NCBI RefSeq assembly: GCF_014356525.2
Contig: NC_052512.1
Coordinates: forward strand, 1,226,797 to 1,290,796
DNA length: 64,000 bases
Origin: Nilaparvata lugens
Lineage: Eukaryota > Arthropoda > Insecta > Hemiptera > Delphacidae
Direction: 5' to 3'
Both the position numbers and the translations under genes were made by a program. The notes under the pieces are model-generated. The model was not told where the DNA came from. It searched no databases and was given only the letters and a program-made list of their open reading frames with translations. The first letter of the stretch is position 1, and every line of letters starts with the position of its first letter. Below, piece by piece: positions 47,941 to 58,157 of the stretch.

Positions 47941-48305
47941 AAAGGAGTTTCCTTTGAACACCAATATTACTCAGACTATAGAATAATTATTCATCATAAA
48001 TCAGCTGTTCAGTGGACTATAATACTACTCGTTCAAAAACATCGAACATCTTGGAAATGTATCTTCCCAGTTTGTCTACTAACTTTGTCTTTCCGTAAGC
48101 TGAGGCCGTGATTCTAATTTGGAGTTTGGAGTTATTGATAGGAAACATTTTTTTCACATTCTTCTTTTTCAATCTGATGATTAAAATTGCAACAAATACT
48201 GGTGTAGGGACAATTTTATTTAGTAAGGTTCTCATAGAAAATGACATGTTAGGGACAGTCAGAAATTTAGGGGATTTTGATTTGATTTGATTTGATTTGA
48301 TTGAA

Positions 48306-48444
48306 TTTTCTCCCTGGAGACTCTTTAAAGAGTATAGGAACTTGTCGAGGACTATTTGTCAAAAAAATAAAGGAATACATATAAACATATATTATATACA
48401 TCACATTCCACAATGTACATTGCAATTTAATCCTCCCAGAAGCC
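48306..48444 (-). other. LINE-C 3' untranslated region
   Basis: Short AT-rich region between the ORF2 stop and the TCAAA-type tail. It contains a perfect palindrome ctctttaaagag (about 48320-48331). No poly(A) tail is visible; the microsatellite tail replaces it. Confidence 0.6.
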
Positions 48445-51432
48445 TCATTCTCTATCCATAAATTCTTGAATACTGTAGTAAACCCCGTTTGCTAAATATT
48501 TTCTCAATAGCTTTTTGAAAATATCCTTATTCTCATTTTCTCTCAAAGCTGACGGCAGTTTACTCATAAATTCCATACCCATATAAGAAGGCTTATTTTC
48601 ATACTGAGCTGTCCTGTGGTATTGTGCAGAAAATTTACTCTTATTTCTAGTGTCATAATTATGTATGTCACAGTTTCTTATAAATTTTTTATCTCTTATA
48701 TACATGATCACTTCGAAAATGTACAGTGCAGGCACAGTGAGTAGTCCTAGATCTTTAAAATACTCTAATGGCTTAATCGGTCTCACAGCTCTCTTTTGCA
48801 TTCTAAAGATTCTATCTAAATTTTTGAGACTGGAGCCCCCCCAAACCAATATTGCATACCGAATATGTGACATTATGAGGGCATGATATACTGTACATGT
48901 AAAGATAGTGTTCCCAGTACTCAATCTTGAAATCTGCCTGAGTGCAAACACTCCAGATGATATTTTACAGCACAAATGATCAATATAGTTATCCCAAGAC
49001 AAGTTCTGGTCCAGCAAGACACCTAGAAATTTCACAGACAGAGGTTGTTCAACATTCACTCCATTTATTTGAACGTTTATCTCTTCAAGATCTCTATAAT
49101 TATTTCTATGTTTGAACTGCAAGAACTGCGTTTTAGTTTCGTTCACTTTGAGGTTATGTTGACTGAGGAATTGGGCTATGGCATGTACATTGACAAAAGT
49201 ATCTAATTCTAATTTTTCTGCATCCTTCGCACTACAAATGTAGGATGTGTCGTCAGCATACATCAAAACCTTACCACTTGTTATTATTTGTGGTAAATCG
49301 TTAACATATAAAATCAATAATAATGGTCCGAGGATCGAACCCTGTGGTACACCTGTTTTTATTCTAAGATTATTTGATCTGTATTTAATTTTTTGCCCAT
49401 TTTCTTCTCTAGTCATCTCCACACACTGACTTTTACCCACAAGATAGGATTTGAACCACTCAAGCTCCACATCAGTAACTCCCACATATTCCAACTCTTT
49501 CAACAAGATAGTGTGGTCCACACAATCGAATGCTTTGCTCATATCGAGAAAAACTCCCACTGCCCTTTCACCATTATCCATTCTATCTATTACATTCTCC
49601 ACAAGAGACGCAATGGCTGACCTGGTTGATTTATCCTTCTGAAATCCATGCTGCTCGGATGACAAAATTCCATTTCGAAACAAATGCTCCACAAAACGAA
49701 TCAACATTGCTTTTTCATAGATTTTACCCAGTGCATTCCCTATAGTGATTGGTCGAAAATTATTTGCCAGATTTTCTTCGCCACTCTTTTGGATTGGTAC
49801 TATCTTCGACTCTTTCAATTTCTTAGGAAATACACCACACTCCAAGGACTTATTCACCAATACTGTTAATGGAGCAATTAAATACTTTTTACAACTTTTT
49901 ATAACAACAGTTGAGATCCCATCAAGACCAGTTGCCCTCTTACTCTCCAGGGAATCAATAATTTCGAGAATTTCTGTTTCTGTGAAAGGAGCAACAACCA
50001 TCTTTTCAATATGGCTTGAGTCATTTTCTGTTTCAACACATGATTGGGTAAAACCATCCAAAACTGAGTATTCAATGTTTGAGCCAACTTCCTGGAAGAA
50101 CTTATTTAGATATTCACAAATCTCGTTTCCATCTTTCAAAACATTGCCCTCTTTTGTTTTCATACTACCAATGTACCTGTTACCATTTGTTCGCCTTGAT
50201 CCAGTTTTTTCATCATTAATGATCCTCCATACACATTTATTCAGGTTATTTGACGCACTCAAAGTATCCACAACGTAATTGCTTTTTGCTCTTCTTATCG
50301 CATTTGTATAGTGCTTTTTCAAGTTCATGTACTCTCTCTCTTTTGTTGCATCTCTACTCTGCGAGAATAATTTGAAAGCATTTCTTACATCCTGTCTCAA
50401 TTGTAATATATCCTCAGTGATCCACTTATTTTTATTTTCCGTACAGCTCATTTTAATTCTCTTTATTGGACAGGAAACATTGAAATAATAATCAAGCGTT
50501 TTTAAAAATTCCAAAAACTGATTGCCTGGATCATCCTCACTATACATACTTCTCCACTTCTCTCTGGATAAATGGTTATTAAGACAGTTCAGGTTACTTG
50601 TAGACATTTCTCTAATTTCTTCAATACATCTTTTCATTTTTTCAGCTACATACAAACCACTGGTCACTTTCAAAAACTGAAATGTGTGATCGGATAGTTC
50701 AGAGCTTCTCACTGCCACTTCACAGTCATTTATGTTGGTGATTATATTATCGATTATTGTTTGTGAGTTTCTAGTGATTCTAGTGAACTTATTCACTTCT
50801 ATGGTAAGATTATTCACAGTAAATATGTCTCTGAACGTATCACTCATAGAGCACTTCACATTCAGATCCACATTGAAATCGCCAGCAATTATTATATTAT
50901 CATACTTGTTTGTCAGATCATGCAAAACTGTATCAATTCGATCACAGAAATTATTCCACTCTCCATTTGGTGATCTGTATACTCCAACAATCACAAACTT
51001 CTCTCTAACTTTTCCTATTTCCACTCCAGTTATTTCCATATCCATTTCAATCGAACAACTATCTAGGTAAGGGAGTTTACGGACTTTAACAGTATTTTTT
51101 GCTAGAATACAAACTCCACCTCTTCTGTGTGATTTTCTACAAAAATTTGCATTTATGTTGTAGCCATCAAATTTCAACTGTGATATTTCAGCATCTGTGA
51201 GTCCATGTTCTGTAAAAACAACAACATGTGGAGATTCAGCTTTCAAAAATACATTTATCCTATCAACTTTATTTCTGATATATTGTATATTTTGGTGAAT
51301 AAGAATCAAATCGTTTAAACACTTTGAGTGGTTTGAATCTTTTTCCATTCTCTCTGTATCCGTCAGCAAAGGAAGATCAAACCGAATAACTGTACTAGGA
51401 CACATCAAGGCTTCTTCCCTCTCTTCAGCCAT
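48445..51432 (-). CDS. LINE-C ORF2: endonuclease-reverse transcriptase, intact
   Basis: This enzyme nicks target DNA and reverse-transcribes the element RNA from the nick. I chose the ATG at 51432 (MAEEREEALM); the frame is open 13 codons further, to 51471. Counted from 51471, the endonuclease spans about 54-265 with IHQNIQYIRNK, VVFTEHGL (catalytic Glu), VGVYRSP, AGDFNVDL at 196-203 and SDH at 260-262. The reverse transcriptase has NFRPITIGNA at 571-580, FLDMSKAFD at 641-649, GVPQGS at 707-712 and the catalytic YADD at 738-741. The C-terminal part (HIRYAILVWGG, HNYDTRNK) lacks an RNase H domain. Length, about 1000 residues, is normal. All catalytic residues are present, so it is potentially active. 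It overlaps ORF1 by 28 bp in the -1 frame. Confidence 0.92.
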   Translation of the reverse strand: MAEEREEALMCPSTVIRFDLPLLTDTERMEKDSNHSKCLNDLILIHQNIQYIRNKVDRINVFLKAESPHVVVFTEHGLTDAEISQLKFDGYNINANFCRKSHRRGGVCILAKNTVKVRKLPYLDSCSIEMDMEITGVEIGKVREKFVIVGVYRSPNGEWNNFCDRIDTVLHDLTNKYDNIIIAGDFNVDLNVKCSMSDTFRDIFTVNNLTIEVNKFTRITRNSQTIIDNIITNINDCEVAVRSSELSDHTFQFLKVTSGLYVAEKMKRCIEEIREMSTSNLNCLNNHLSREKWRSMYSEDDPGNQFLEFLKTLDYYFNVSCPIKRIKMSCTENKNKWITEDILQLRQDVRNAFKLFSQSRDATKEREYMNLKKHYTNAIRRAKSNYVVDTLSASNNLNKCVWRIINDEKTGSRRTNGNRYIGSMKTKEGNVLKDGNEICEYLNKFFQEVGSNIEYSVLDGFTQSCVETENDSSHIEKMVVAPFTETEILEIIDSLESKRATGLDGISTVVIKSCKKYLIAPLTVLVNKSLECGVFPKKLKESKIVPIQKSGEENLANNFRPITIGNALGKIYEKAMLIRFVEHLFRNGILSSEQHGFQKDKSTRSAIASLVENVIDRMDNGERAVGVFLDMSKAFDCVDHTILLKELEYVGVTDVELEWFKSYLVGKSQCVEMTREENGQKIKYRSNNLRIKTGVPQGSILGPLLLILYVNDLPQIITSGKVLMYADDTSYICSAKDAEKLELDTFVNVHAIAQFLSQHNLKVNETKTQFLQFKHRNNYRDLEEINVQINGVNVEQPLSVKFLGVLLDQNLSWDNYIDHLCCKISSGVFALRQISRLSTGNTIFTCTVYHALIMSHIRYAILVWGGSSLKNLDRIFRMQKRAVRPIKPLEYFKDLGLLTVPALYIFEVIMYIRDKKFIRNCDIHNYDTRNKSKFSAQYHRTAQYENKPSYMGMEFMSKLPSALRENENKDIFKKLLRKYLANGVYYSIQEFMDRE

Positions 51433-52118
51433 CTCACTAAAAAAGAATCTCCGCTTACTGCACTGTTGCAAGGTGATTTATTTACAATTATTTCTGCCAT
51501 TCTAGTGCACGGGATTTCTTTCCCCGATCCATTGAGATGAAGCCCATGTTGAGTGAAATTTTCCCTTCTCAATCTCTCATTGAGAAAACAAATACTTATC
51601 CTCTTTACATTCCTTCTTGAAATACTATTTATGTGTTTGTGTATTATTTCGTTCATCTTGTTTATCGAATGGTTCAGGTCGGGTCTGTCGAAGCGATTTG
51701 GAATAGTTGTCATTATAAGATTTGTTTTCAGACTTATTGGAACCAAGATATCAAGTACTTTCTTCACATCATTAACATTCTGCACTGTGTTAGCCTTAAT
51801 GTCATTTGTGCCACCCATAACTATAAGATAATCATTTGGACCAAAATTTTTCGTTTGCCTATCAGCTCCTTCAACAATTTGACTCAGTGTAGCATTCGGT
51901 TTGAAGAAAACCTGGGTTTCAAAATTTGGAAGTTTTTCACCAATAAAATCCATTATTTTTCTTCCATGGCTATCCGCCAAAATTAATATTTTATTTCTAA
52001 TGATAGTATTCTTTTTAAAATTAGTATAATTTTTCCTCTTCACTTGTACATGTGACTCAACTTTATTTTCGTTTTTCTCGATCACATCATTACTACCATC
52101 TTGATCCTGTCTTATCAC
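51405..52118 (-). CDS. LINE-C ORF1 part 3: SGNH-hydrolase/esterase-like domain
   Basis: The frame holds an SGNH fold of the kind known from some CR1/L2-type ORF1 proteins. Block I is ILILADSHG (Ser at residue 50), block III is GGTND at 102-106, and the last block is HGLHLNGSG at 191-199. The usual Asp three residues before the catalytic His (DxxH) is not seen; the residue before GLHLN is His. The role is thought to be lipid/membrane-associated or RNP assembly (family inference). The opening codons are not ATG; the part is reached by a -1 shift at an A10 run (52123-52132). It ends in SFLVRWLKRGKKP, within which T TTT TTA occurs in frame. Confidence 0.85.
   Translation of the reverse strand: MIRQDQDGSNDVIEKNENKVESHVQVKRKNYTNFKKNTIIRNKILILADSHGRKIMDFIGEKLPNFETQVFFKPNATLSQIVEGADRQTKNFGPNDYLIVMGGTNDIKANTVQNVNDVKKVLDILVPISLKTNLIMTTIPNRFDRPDLNHSINKMNEIIHKHINSISRRNVKRISICFLNERLRRENFTQHGLHLNGSGKEIPCTRMAEIIVNKSPCNSAVSGDSFLVRWLKRGKKP
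51438..51444 (-). promoter_or_regulatory. Slippery heptamer T TTT TTA in the ORF1/ORF2 overlap
   Basis: On the minus strand ORF1 codons read GAT TCT TTT TTA GTG AGA, so T|TTT|TTA is exactly phased as the X XXY YYZ heptamer used in -1 ribosomal frameshifting (the same heptamer as retroviral gag-pol sites). A -1 slip after TTA yields AGT GAG ATG GCT, which is the ORF2 frame. Seven bases downstream GGCT can pair with AGCC 14 bases later, a weak stem. Confidence 0.6.
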
Positions 52119-52507
52119 CCTATTTTTTTTTTGGGTTTTGTCAGTTTGGGCAGATGATTTTCTTTACTATAATTTTCATCTATATTCACATTTTCCTTAT
52201 TATACATAGCCAATTTTCCAGATTTGCTGAAAACATTGAAAGAGTTTTCTACTCTTATTGCACCACACTCGAAAGATGAATCAATTATAGTGTCACCCGG
52301 CGAATAGAAGTTTCTTAATTCTTTTGTCTCAATTTTCAGAGATTTATTCTCGGCTCTCAATAAGATATTTTCTGCCTCCAGAGCTTCTATTGTTGTCAAC
52401 ATTCTCGCATTGTTTCCAATTATGTTTTCATTTTCATGTTTCATTAAGGCTTGATCTTGGAGGGCCGTTTCAAGTTCATCAATATTCGCCTGGAGAGACT
52501 CTAACAA
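52115..52507 (-). CDS. LINE-C ORF1 part 2: coiled coil
   Basis: Reads NSLLESLQANIDELETALQ, then MLTTIEALEAENILLRAENK and SLKIETKELRN, a regular leucine heptad pattern over roughly 80 residues, followed by an acidic-basic linker ending KLTKPKKKIG before the stop. It is entered in the -1 frame from part 1 at an A7 run (about 52509-52515). Coiled coils commonly trimerise ORF1 proteins (family knowledge). It joins the FLYWCH part upstream and the SGNH part downstream once single A indels or -1 slips are allowed. Confidence 0.7.
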   Translation of the reverse strand: MLESLQANIDELETALQDQALMKHENENIIGNNARMLTTIEALEAENILLRAENKSLKIETKELRNFYSPGDTIIDSSFECGAIRVENSFNVFSKSGKLAMYNKENVNIDENYSKENHLPKLTKPKKKIG

Positions 52508-52932
52508 GGAATTTTTTTCTCCAACTCTATTTGTAAGCTCATTGAATGTGCAATTATGTCGTCTCCTTGTTTTTGGAGTTCAACTTCCCTTCGAGATTCA
52601 TTTATTAATGACACACAAGGTGATGGAGAATCTCCACGATAAGACTGTCCTTCTTTATCAGTTATTACTGAATCCTCATTAATCGAGTCATTAAAAAGCT
52701 GATTTAATTTATTTTCAGGTGGAGAATGGTTATGTAAGTTGTTAACATTGATTTCTTCAATCTTCGTAGCATCTTTGTCGGTTTTCAAGGTAGCCTTACA
52801 AGACTTAAATAGACAACGCCATTGAGCTAGACCAGATGTATTAAAACCTGTTAGTCTATACGAAAAATCTCTAAAAGTGAGTTTAGGATTACCCTTATTA
52901 GTTTTACTTAAGATGATATCGTCCATTTCCAT
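52501..52932 (-). CDS. LINE-C ORF1 part 1: FLYWCH-type zinc finger
   Basis: The ATG at 52932 (MEMDDIIL) starts a frame of 143 codons. Residues about 6-70 fit a FLYWCH finger: ILSKTNKGNPKLTFRDFSYR, then W38-R-C40, C45 (AQWRCLFKSCKATLKTD) and H66-N-H68 (NNLHNHSPPE). The Cys2His2 ligands and the F/Y/W core are all present. It should bind nucleic acid or act as a protein interface. A polar linker and the start of the coiled coil follow (VELQKQGDDIIAHSMSLQ). FLYWCH domains are known from MULE-type DNA transposon proteins and host genes; I do not recall them as a standard LINE ORF1 module. Confidence 0.85.
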   Translation of the reverse strand: MEMDDIILSKTNKGNPKLTFRDFSYRLTGFNTSGLAQWRCLFKSCKATLKTDKDATKIEEINVNNLHNHSPPENKLNQLFNDSINEDSVITDKEGQSYRGDSPSPCVSLINESRREVELQKQGDDIIAHSMSLQIELEKKIPC

Positions 52933-52990
52933 TCAAAGATCAAGTTTAGACGATTAGTTAGTACCGTATGACACAGTCGCTCAGCAGAAA

Positions 52991-55900
52991 GTGAATCAAA
53001 AGAATGAGTGAGAATAAATTAGTTAATTTTGTAAAATTGATGAAAGGATAAAAGTCTTACATTTCGAACTTGCAATAAACAATTACTACCGAGTTTGCCC
53101 AATAATCAAATAGAGTACAATCCAAATAGGAAGAGTGAAACAGATTGACATAGGATGTATCAGTTATCAGAATAAGAAAGGAAATTAATAAGAGTAATAT
53201 TCAAAGCGCTTAGAACGCTGTTGAGTCAGAAGAAGCAACAATTGATATTGGTACCAGGGGGGTATCAGGTGACTAGATGGAATCTCACATATAAAGTGTA
53301 AGAATATATATTTTGAGTGATAATGGAGTCTACTACGTTTATAAAGATAAAATTCGGGAAGTAATACTTTGAGCTAGAAAGGAAACAATTCAAAACAAGA
53401 GACTACACTACTCTATCGCACTGAAACAAACAAAGTGATTAGATAGTTTGCTTTCTTTCGTATGAAATAAACAGTTAATAATTGAGAAATATATTTCAGA
53501 GTTACTGTTAAATAGTTTAGCCCGCTTCTCACTTCAAACAAGTAAGGATAGTTCGTTTAAGGTAATGTGGCGCTTGTGAATCCAAACATATATAAATCGC
53601 GCGTATCCCGTCTAGTTCCGGGACAAGCGCGACAGATATCCTGAGCAAGGCCGCACAGGGTTTACAAATTATTCACCCATATACGACGCTTACAGGGACA
53701 GTCTAGGAACACATTGAATTTGTTTGCCACTTACGAAATAGAAATAAGTTATGATAAATAATGACCATTTTATAAATTCGTTCTCTATGAGAAGCAGATC
53801 AAGTAAAAAATGATAAGTAAAAAGACTTTCTTGAACTATACAAGAACAGTACGATACTAGTAACAAAGTTAAGAAAATATCAGAGAAAATTTTTATTTAC
53901 TGTTGCTGACTGTGATCAATCTAGGACTTAGTAATATTATGTAATTCAATTTGTGAAACTGTTTGCAAAAGCAAAGAAAAAGCTTATTACTTTGTTTAAT
54001 TTATTTTGTAATAGAAATTTAAACCTAAGATAACGAAGATTTAATGCATAATCTATCAAAATTTAATTTGAATTTCATTTTAAAAGATGAGGATTCTATT
54101 CAATTATGGGAAAGATTGATTATGAAATTAAGAATAGACTATTATTTGTTTATTATGAATTTACTCAGAAATACGTTTTAAACTGATATTACGACTGTAT
54201 TAAAAAGAAAAAAATTTGTAACTAAAGTACCTAAGATTAATATATGATTAGTTCAATTGTTTGGATCCAGTTAAAATAAATTTTAAAATGCGTTTATCAA
54301 CTGGAGAAATTTACGTTAGTTCAAGGATTGTTAATGAATGATAATAATTAATCACGGTATTAGACTAGTATTTACTAAATGTTTTTGAGATTGAAGGTTA
54401 TTTTAATATTCAATGACAAGAAAATATTAAGCTATCGAGTTATAATTAAGGTTACGAACACTGAACACAATATTCTACGTTAACTTCTGAAAGCAAGAAA
54501 CGAAAGGAAAACAGGCTATCTTATCTGAGACGGAGCTACTCCAAAAACACAACCGTCCGCTACCACTGACTCCACTCGACTGTGATTCGACTGGGAAGTT
54601 ATGATATGTCAGAAGACTTTAGTGACAGTAGCACTGCAGATTGTAGCCTGGATAATTGAGAATAAAGTTGAAGGAAGGTTAGATTTGAGGAGTACTTCGA
54701 GAAAATAATAATTGAATGATTTAGTTGAATTTATTTTGTTTGTTTGAGTTTCAATTTTGTGTTTAAATTAGTCCTTGCATCTTCTAATGAAAGCCTAATT
54801 TCAGTGTTGTATGAAAAAACCGCCAAGTCATGTGAATGGCGATTCTCATTAGAGTGAGGTGACAAACGATAGCTGCAGCGTTGTTGTCTTGTTCGTGATG
54901 GTTATCTTCAATGGCAGGTCTGGTGAGCCAACATACTGTAAGGTTGGTGCCGAGACAAATTGTCTATCCTTTATTATAAATTTTTTTGAAATGTTCATCC
55001 ATCAAAATAGAGTTATGGAATTTCAGTTGTTTGATAATATTTTATTGTTAGTGTCAGTAATGTGCTATAAAAATGTAGGGTGTATTTTGTGGTCTGGCAT
55101 TGCGAAGAGAGTTGTCAGACGTGATAGGGTTTGTTAACGTTTCCTTTAGGCTGTGTTAATTTTCTTGGGGTTTAGATCGGTAGATGTGAGAAATCTTATC
55201 TGTTGAAGTTGTAGTTTTGTTTGATGAATTAAGTATCTGGAGTGAGTGTCACCAGTTGTAAGGGGCACTACTCAGATGAGGTCCATATGACAAATCAAGG
55301 TTAATAGCTGGGACTATCCTTGTTGTATTTGTGCAATGGAAGATAGAATTTTAGCAAAAGGTACTCAGAGTAGTATGAGCTAAAGTCAGGTTACTCTGGT
55401 GACTGGTGTGGTTCCTTTTTGAAGATTTATGGGGGTCTGAAGAAAATAGATGGAATGCTAACCAAGATCAGGAATTTTTTTTTTTTGAAATTTTAGGGTA
55501 AGCCTCAGTTGAAAGGTTCGTTAGATTGATAGCTGTGAATGGCCACAATACACTGTCAAAATTTATTATTCAATTTCTTGGGATAATTTTTTTTCTAAAT
55601 AATGTGGGTAGTGAAAATCAAAAGTTTTATTTAATAGGAAAAGTTTAATTATTAATAAGTCGATGTGAATTCAAAATGAGTATAATAAATGAGGGGAAGA
55701 TTGAGCAAAGTTTATAGAGTTTGAATTTGGATTTTGTAATAATAGATAGTATACTGCTACAGTTAATTTGGTGATGCAGACAGTGGAGAGTAGATCTATT
55801 CCAATACGGTAAAGTGAAATTGGGGAAATGAAAAATAAATAGATAATATTTGAATTGTATGGTGATAATTAATTATGAGAATTAATTTTACTTGGTGAAA

Positions 55901-58150
55901 GGATAATTGATAATTTTTTGCAGTATTGTGGGGATAAATTAGGGAGATTCAATAAATTATAGTGTTGATTTAGTATGGTGACCTTGAATTTTATAGATAT
56001 TATTGGATGGGTAATAATGAAGTGCAGAATCAATGAATAAGATAGACAGGATATAGAATCATGTCCTATAATAATTGCAGCAAAAGTTGATTAATATTAC
56101 AAGGGGAAAGAAACGGGAAGTGTAGAAAAGTAGGAAAGAATTCTCTAATATAACCTAAATATAGGAAAAGGATTAAATAAAACAAAAAAATAGAAAATTG
56201 GAAACGGGAAGAAAATCTAGGTTACTTAATTTTTCACGACTTTGTGATGATAAAAAAAGGAATATGTAACGGGAAATGGAACAGGTTTCAGTACTATAGA
56301 ATATGGGGACTATTTTTATTAATCTTGGGAAAATGCTTATGTTGTTTGCTTTAGCTTGTGTTTGTCACCGGAATTCTTAGAATAAAGGTTTCTGAAGGTT
56401 GTTCTTTGAGTGTGATAGGCAGTATTAAATTTTGTTCAAATAATTTTTTGTGGAGGTTAGTTAGATTCAGTTATGTACTAGTCGATAGTGGAAAATTTTC
56501 TTTATGATAGGTAATTCAGTGTCTGTTATCATGATCATTGGCCTAGGCATTTGCTCTGTAATATTTCTTCATGTGCTGGAGAAATGAGTGTAATTGAGTA
56601 TATAAGGAGAAGATAGTAAGTAGTAATTCGATGTGTTGAGAGATTATTGTAGTAAGTTATTTTTTTTGAGAGTTGCCAAGGTCCATTAGTTGTGATACTG
56701 TGGTTGTGCCAAGGTGATAGGGAGCACAAATTGTAGGTATACTGATGAGTGTATATTGTCCTCAAATGTTGCTGTCCCAAGTGAGTAATGAGTAAGGAAA
56801 TTGAGTGGTAATGATGTACTGAATAGTGGTATCTCTGTTTGTGAAACAGTGAAGATCTTAGTCTTTTCCAAAAGGGAAAATTCGGAATTGTAACTTAGGT
56901 GTTGCTAGGTAATTGTGGGACAATTCGCGATGTCCTTTATCTTTAGCTATAACCGACGTTATTTTTGTTGCACAAAATTGCAAGGAACGAGAAAGGAGTG
57001 GAGAGAGTAGTATGAATAAAGAGGAGATATGAGTTTAGTTGCAAGGTTGATACGTGTATCAAGGCCGTGATACGTAAGCTGCTAACATCGTTGCATGTGA
57101 GTTAACTCGGTGTAGTTAACAAGCTCCATGACATTGAAATGTAGTGGCATAGGTCATGATTCTTGGACAGGAGGTGTCTGTTTGCGGTTTCTATGGTAAC
57201 GTCAAATGTCAGTTGCTCGATTTTAACAACTAGTCGAGTTATGATGGTCTGGTCATATGATTGTGTTAATTTGATGATTTTTTTAATTTGTTGTTTCTAT
57301 TTTGAGTTTTCTGTTGAGATTAGAATTGGGATAATCTGGTTATGAACTCAAAAGCAGAGTATTGATTGGAGAGTTTCTTTAACTATTTTGGTCATTTTAT
57401 CTTTGTCTAGGAGAAATTTCAGCAAATTATCTTATCAGTTGTGAGGGACCAGTAAAAAGTGCATGTACTGGGTTTCTTCACTGCTGTTTTAAAAAAGTAG
57501 CTGTCTGAATTAATTTTGATTTCATTTTTGTCACTGTTTATTGATGTCTATTACTGGTTGTTTAGCTTCATATGAAACAGGGCCTGTCTAGATGTGGAGT
57601 TTGGCAGCCGGTTTGGCACAATTTCTAGTCAACTTTACAAAAGTTTTTTTTTTTGGTGTCTTATGTTGCAAAATTCCACAAGTATTCCACCTTGTTTTCT
57701 TAGATATCTTGATCATTCCAAATTAGTTGATTATGTTCAAACTGATTTGTTCCAATTATAATGAGATTATGATGAAATTTGTTGCTAGTCCACTTGGTTA
57801 TTTGAAAATTGTGAACTTGGTTATTTTGCTTGTTCCTCTTTATGTTTATGGCTAGTTCTTTGAAATTCAAAAAAAATTTGTTGTTTTCACATGATTGTAG
57901 TTCGAGTTTGATTAGTCTGAGATTCATTATTAGTATTTTATTTGAAATTTTGAGGTGAATAATTCCTTTTTGTTGTTATTGGTCTTATACAGGGTGTTAC
58001 CAATAGCACTGTCATGTTGTTTTCTGCCAAAATTTTTTACGACTTAACCTGGTGTTCCACACCCAAGAAAGGGGAGTATTGTAACAGTATTTATTGTTAC
58101 AATTGTGAGTGATGAGAATTATGCAAATTAGCCTGTTATGAAAATGGATT
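52991..58150. other. Long AT-rich non-coding region
   Basis: No convincing exon or transposon protein found on either strand. Features seen: a GC-rich patch at 53600-53700 downstream of tatataaatcgcgcg (promoter-like); a GC-rich stretch at 54530-54610; poly-purine/pyrimidine runs at about 55480 and 57640. A polypurine-like aagaaaggggagtat followed by tgtaacag lies at 58066-58087, but no LTR partner was found. The region may hold introns of a host gene or an old decayed element. Confidence 0.4.
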
Positions 58151-58157
58151 TTGCTGT

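Larger units (their letters stand above)
41803..48205 (-). repeat. Right arm of the large inverted repeat
   Basis: Reverse-complement counterpart of 32665-40425. It includes family R copy 4 (41803-42390), the leader block (42400-42960), foldback F copy 3 (43243-43487), repeat M copies at 43850, 44915 and 46264, a short minisatellite, and the GAA tract. It ends where LINE-C inserted just beyond 48205. Confidence 0.75.
48274..52990 (-). mobile_element. LINE-C: near-intact non-LTR retrotransposon with FLYWCH/SGNH ORF1
   Basis: On the minus strand: ORF1 (52932 to 51405, in three frame-linked pieces), ORF2 (51432 to 48445, intact), a 3' region of about 140 bp and a tail of TCAAA/CAAAT repeats (48274-48305). 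Two structural breaks in ORF1 both fall on A homopolymers and each needs one extra A to be repaired. ORF2 is intact for 996 codons. The EN-RT type is CR1/Jockey-like. The 5' end is not defined; I place it soon after the ORF1 start at 52932. Confidence 0.85.

Noticed and set aside
32665..48205. Treating the inverted repeat as a pure assembly duplication
   Set aside because: Arms differ by many substitutions, large indels and minisatellite length, more than expected from a duplicated contig; an allelic mis-join remains possible and is noted in the finding.
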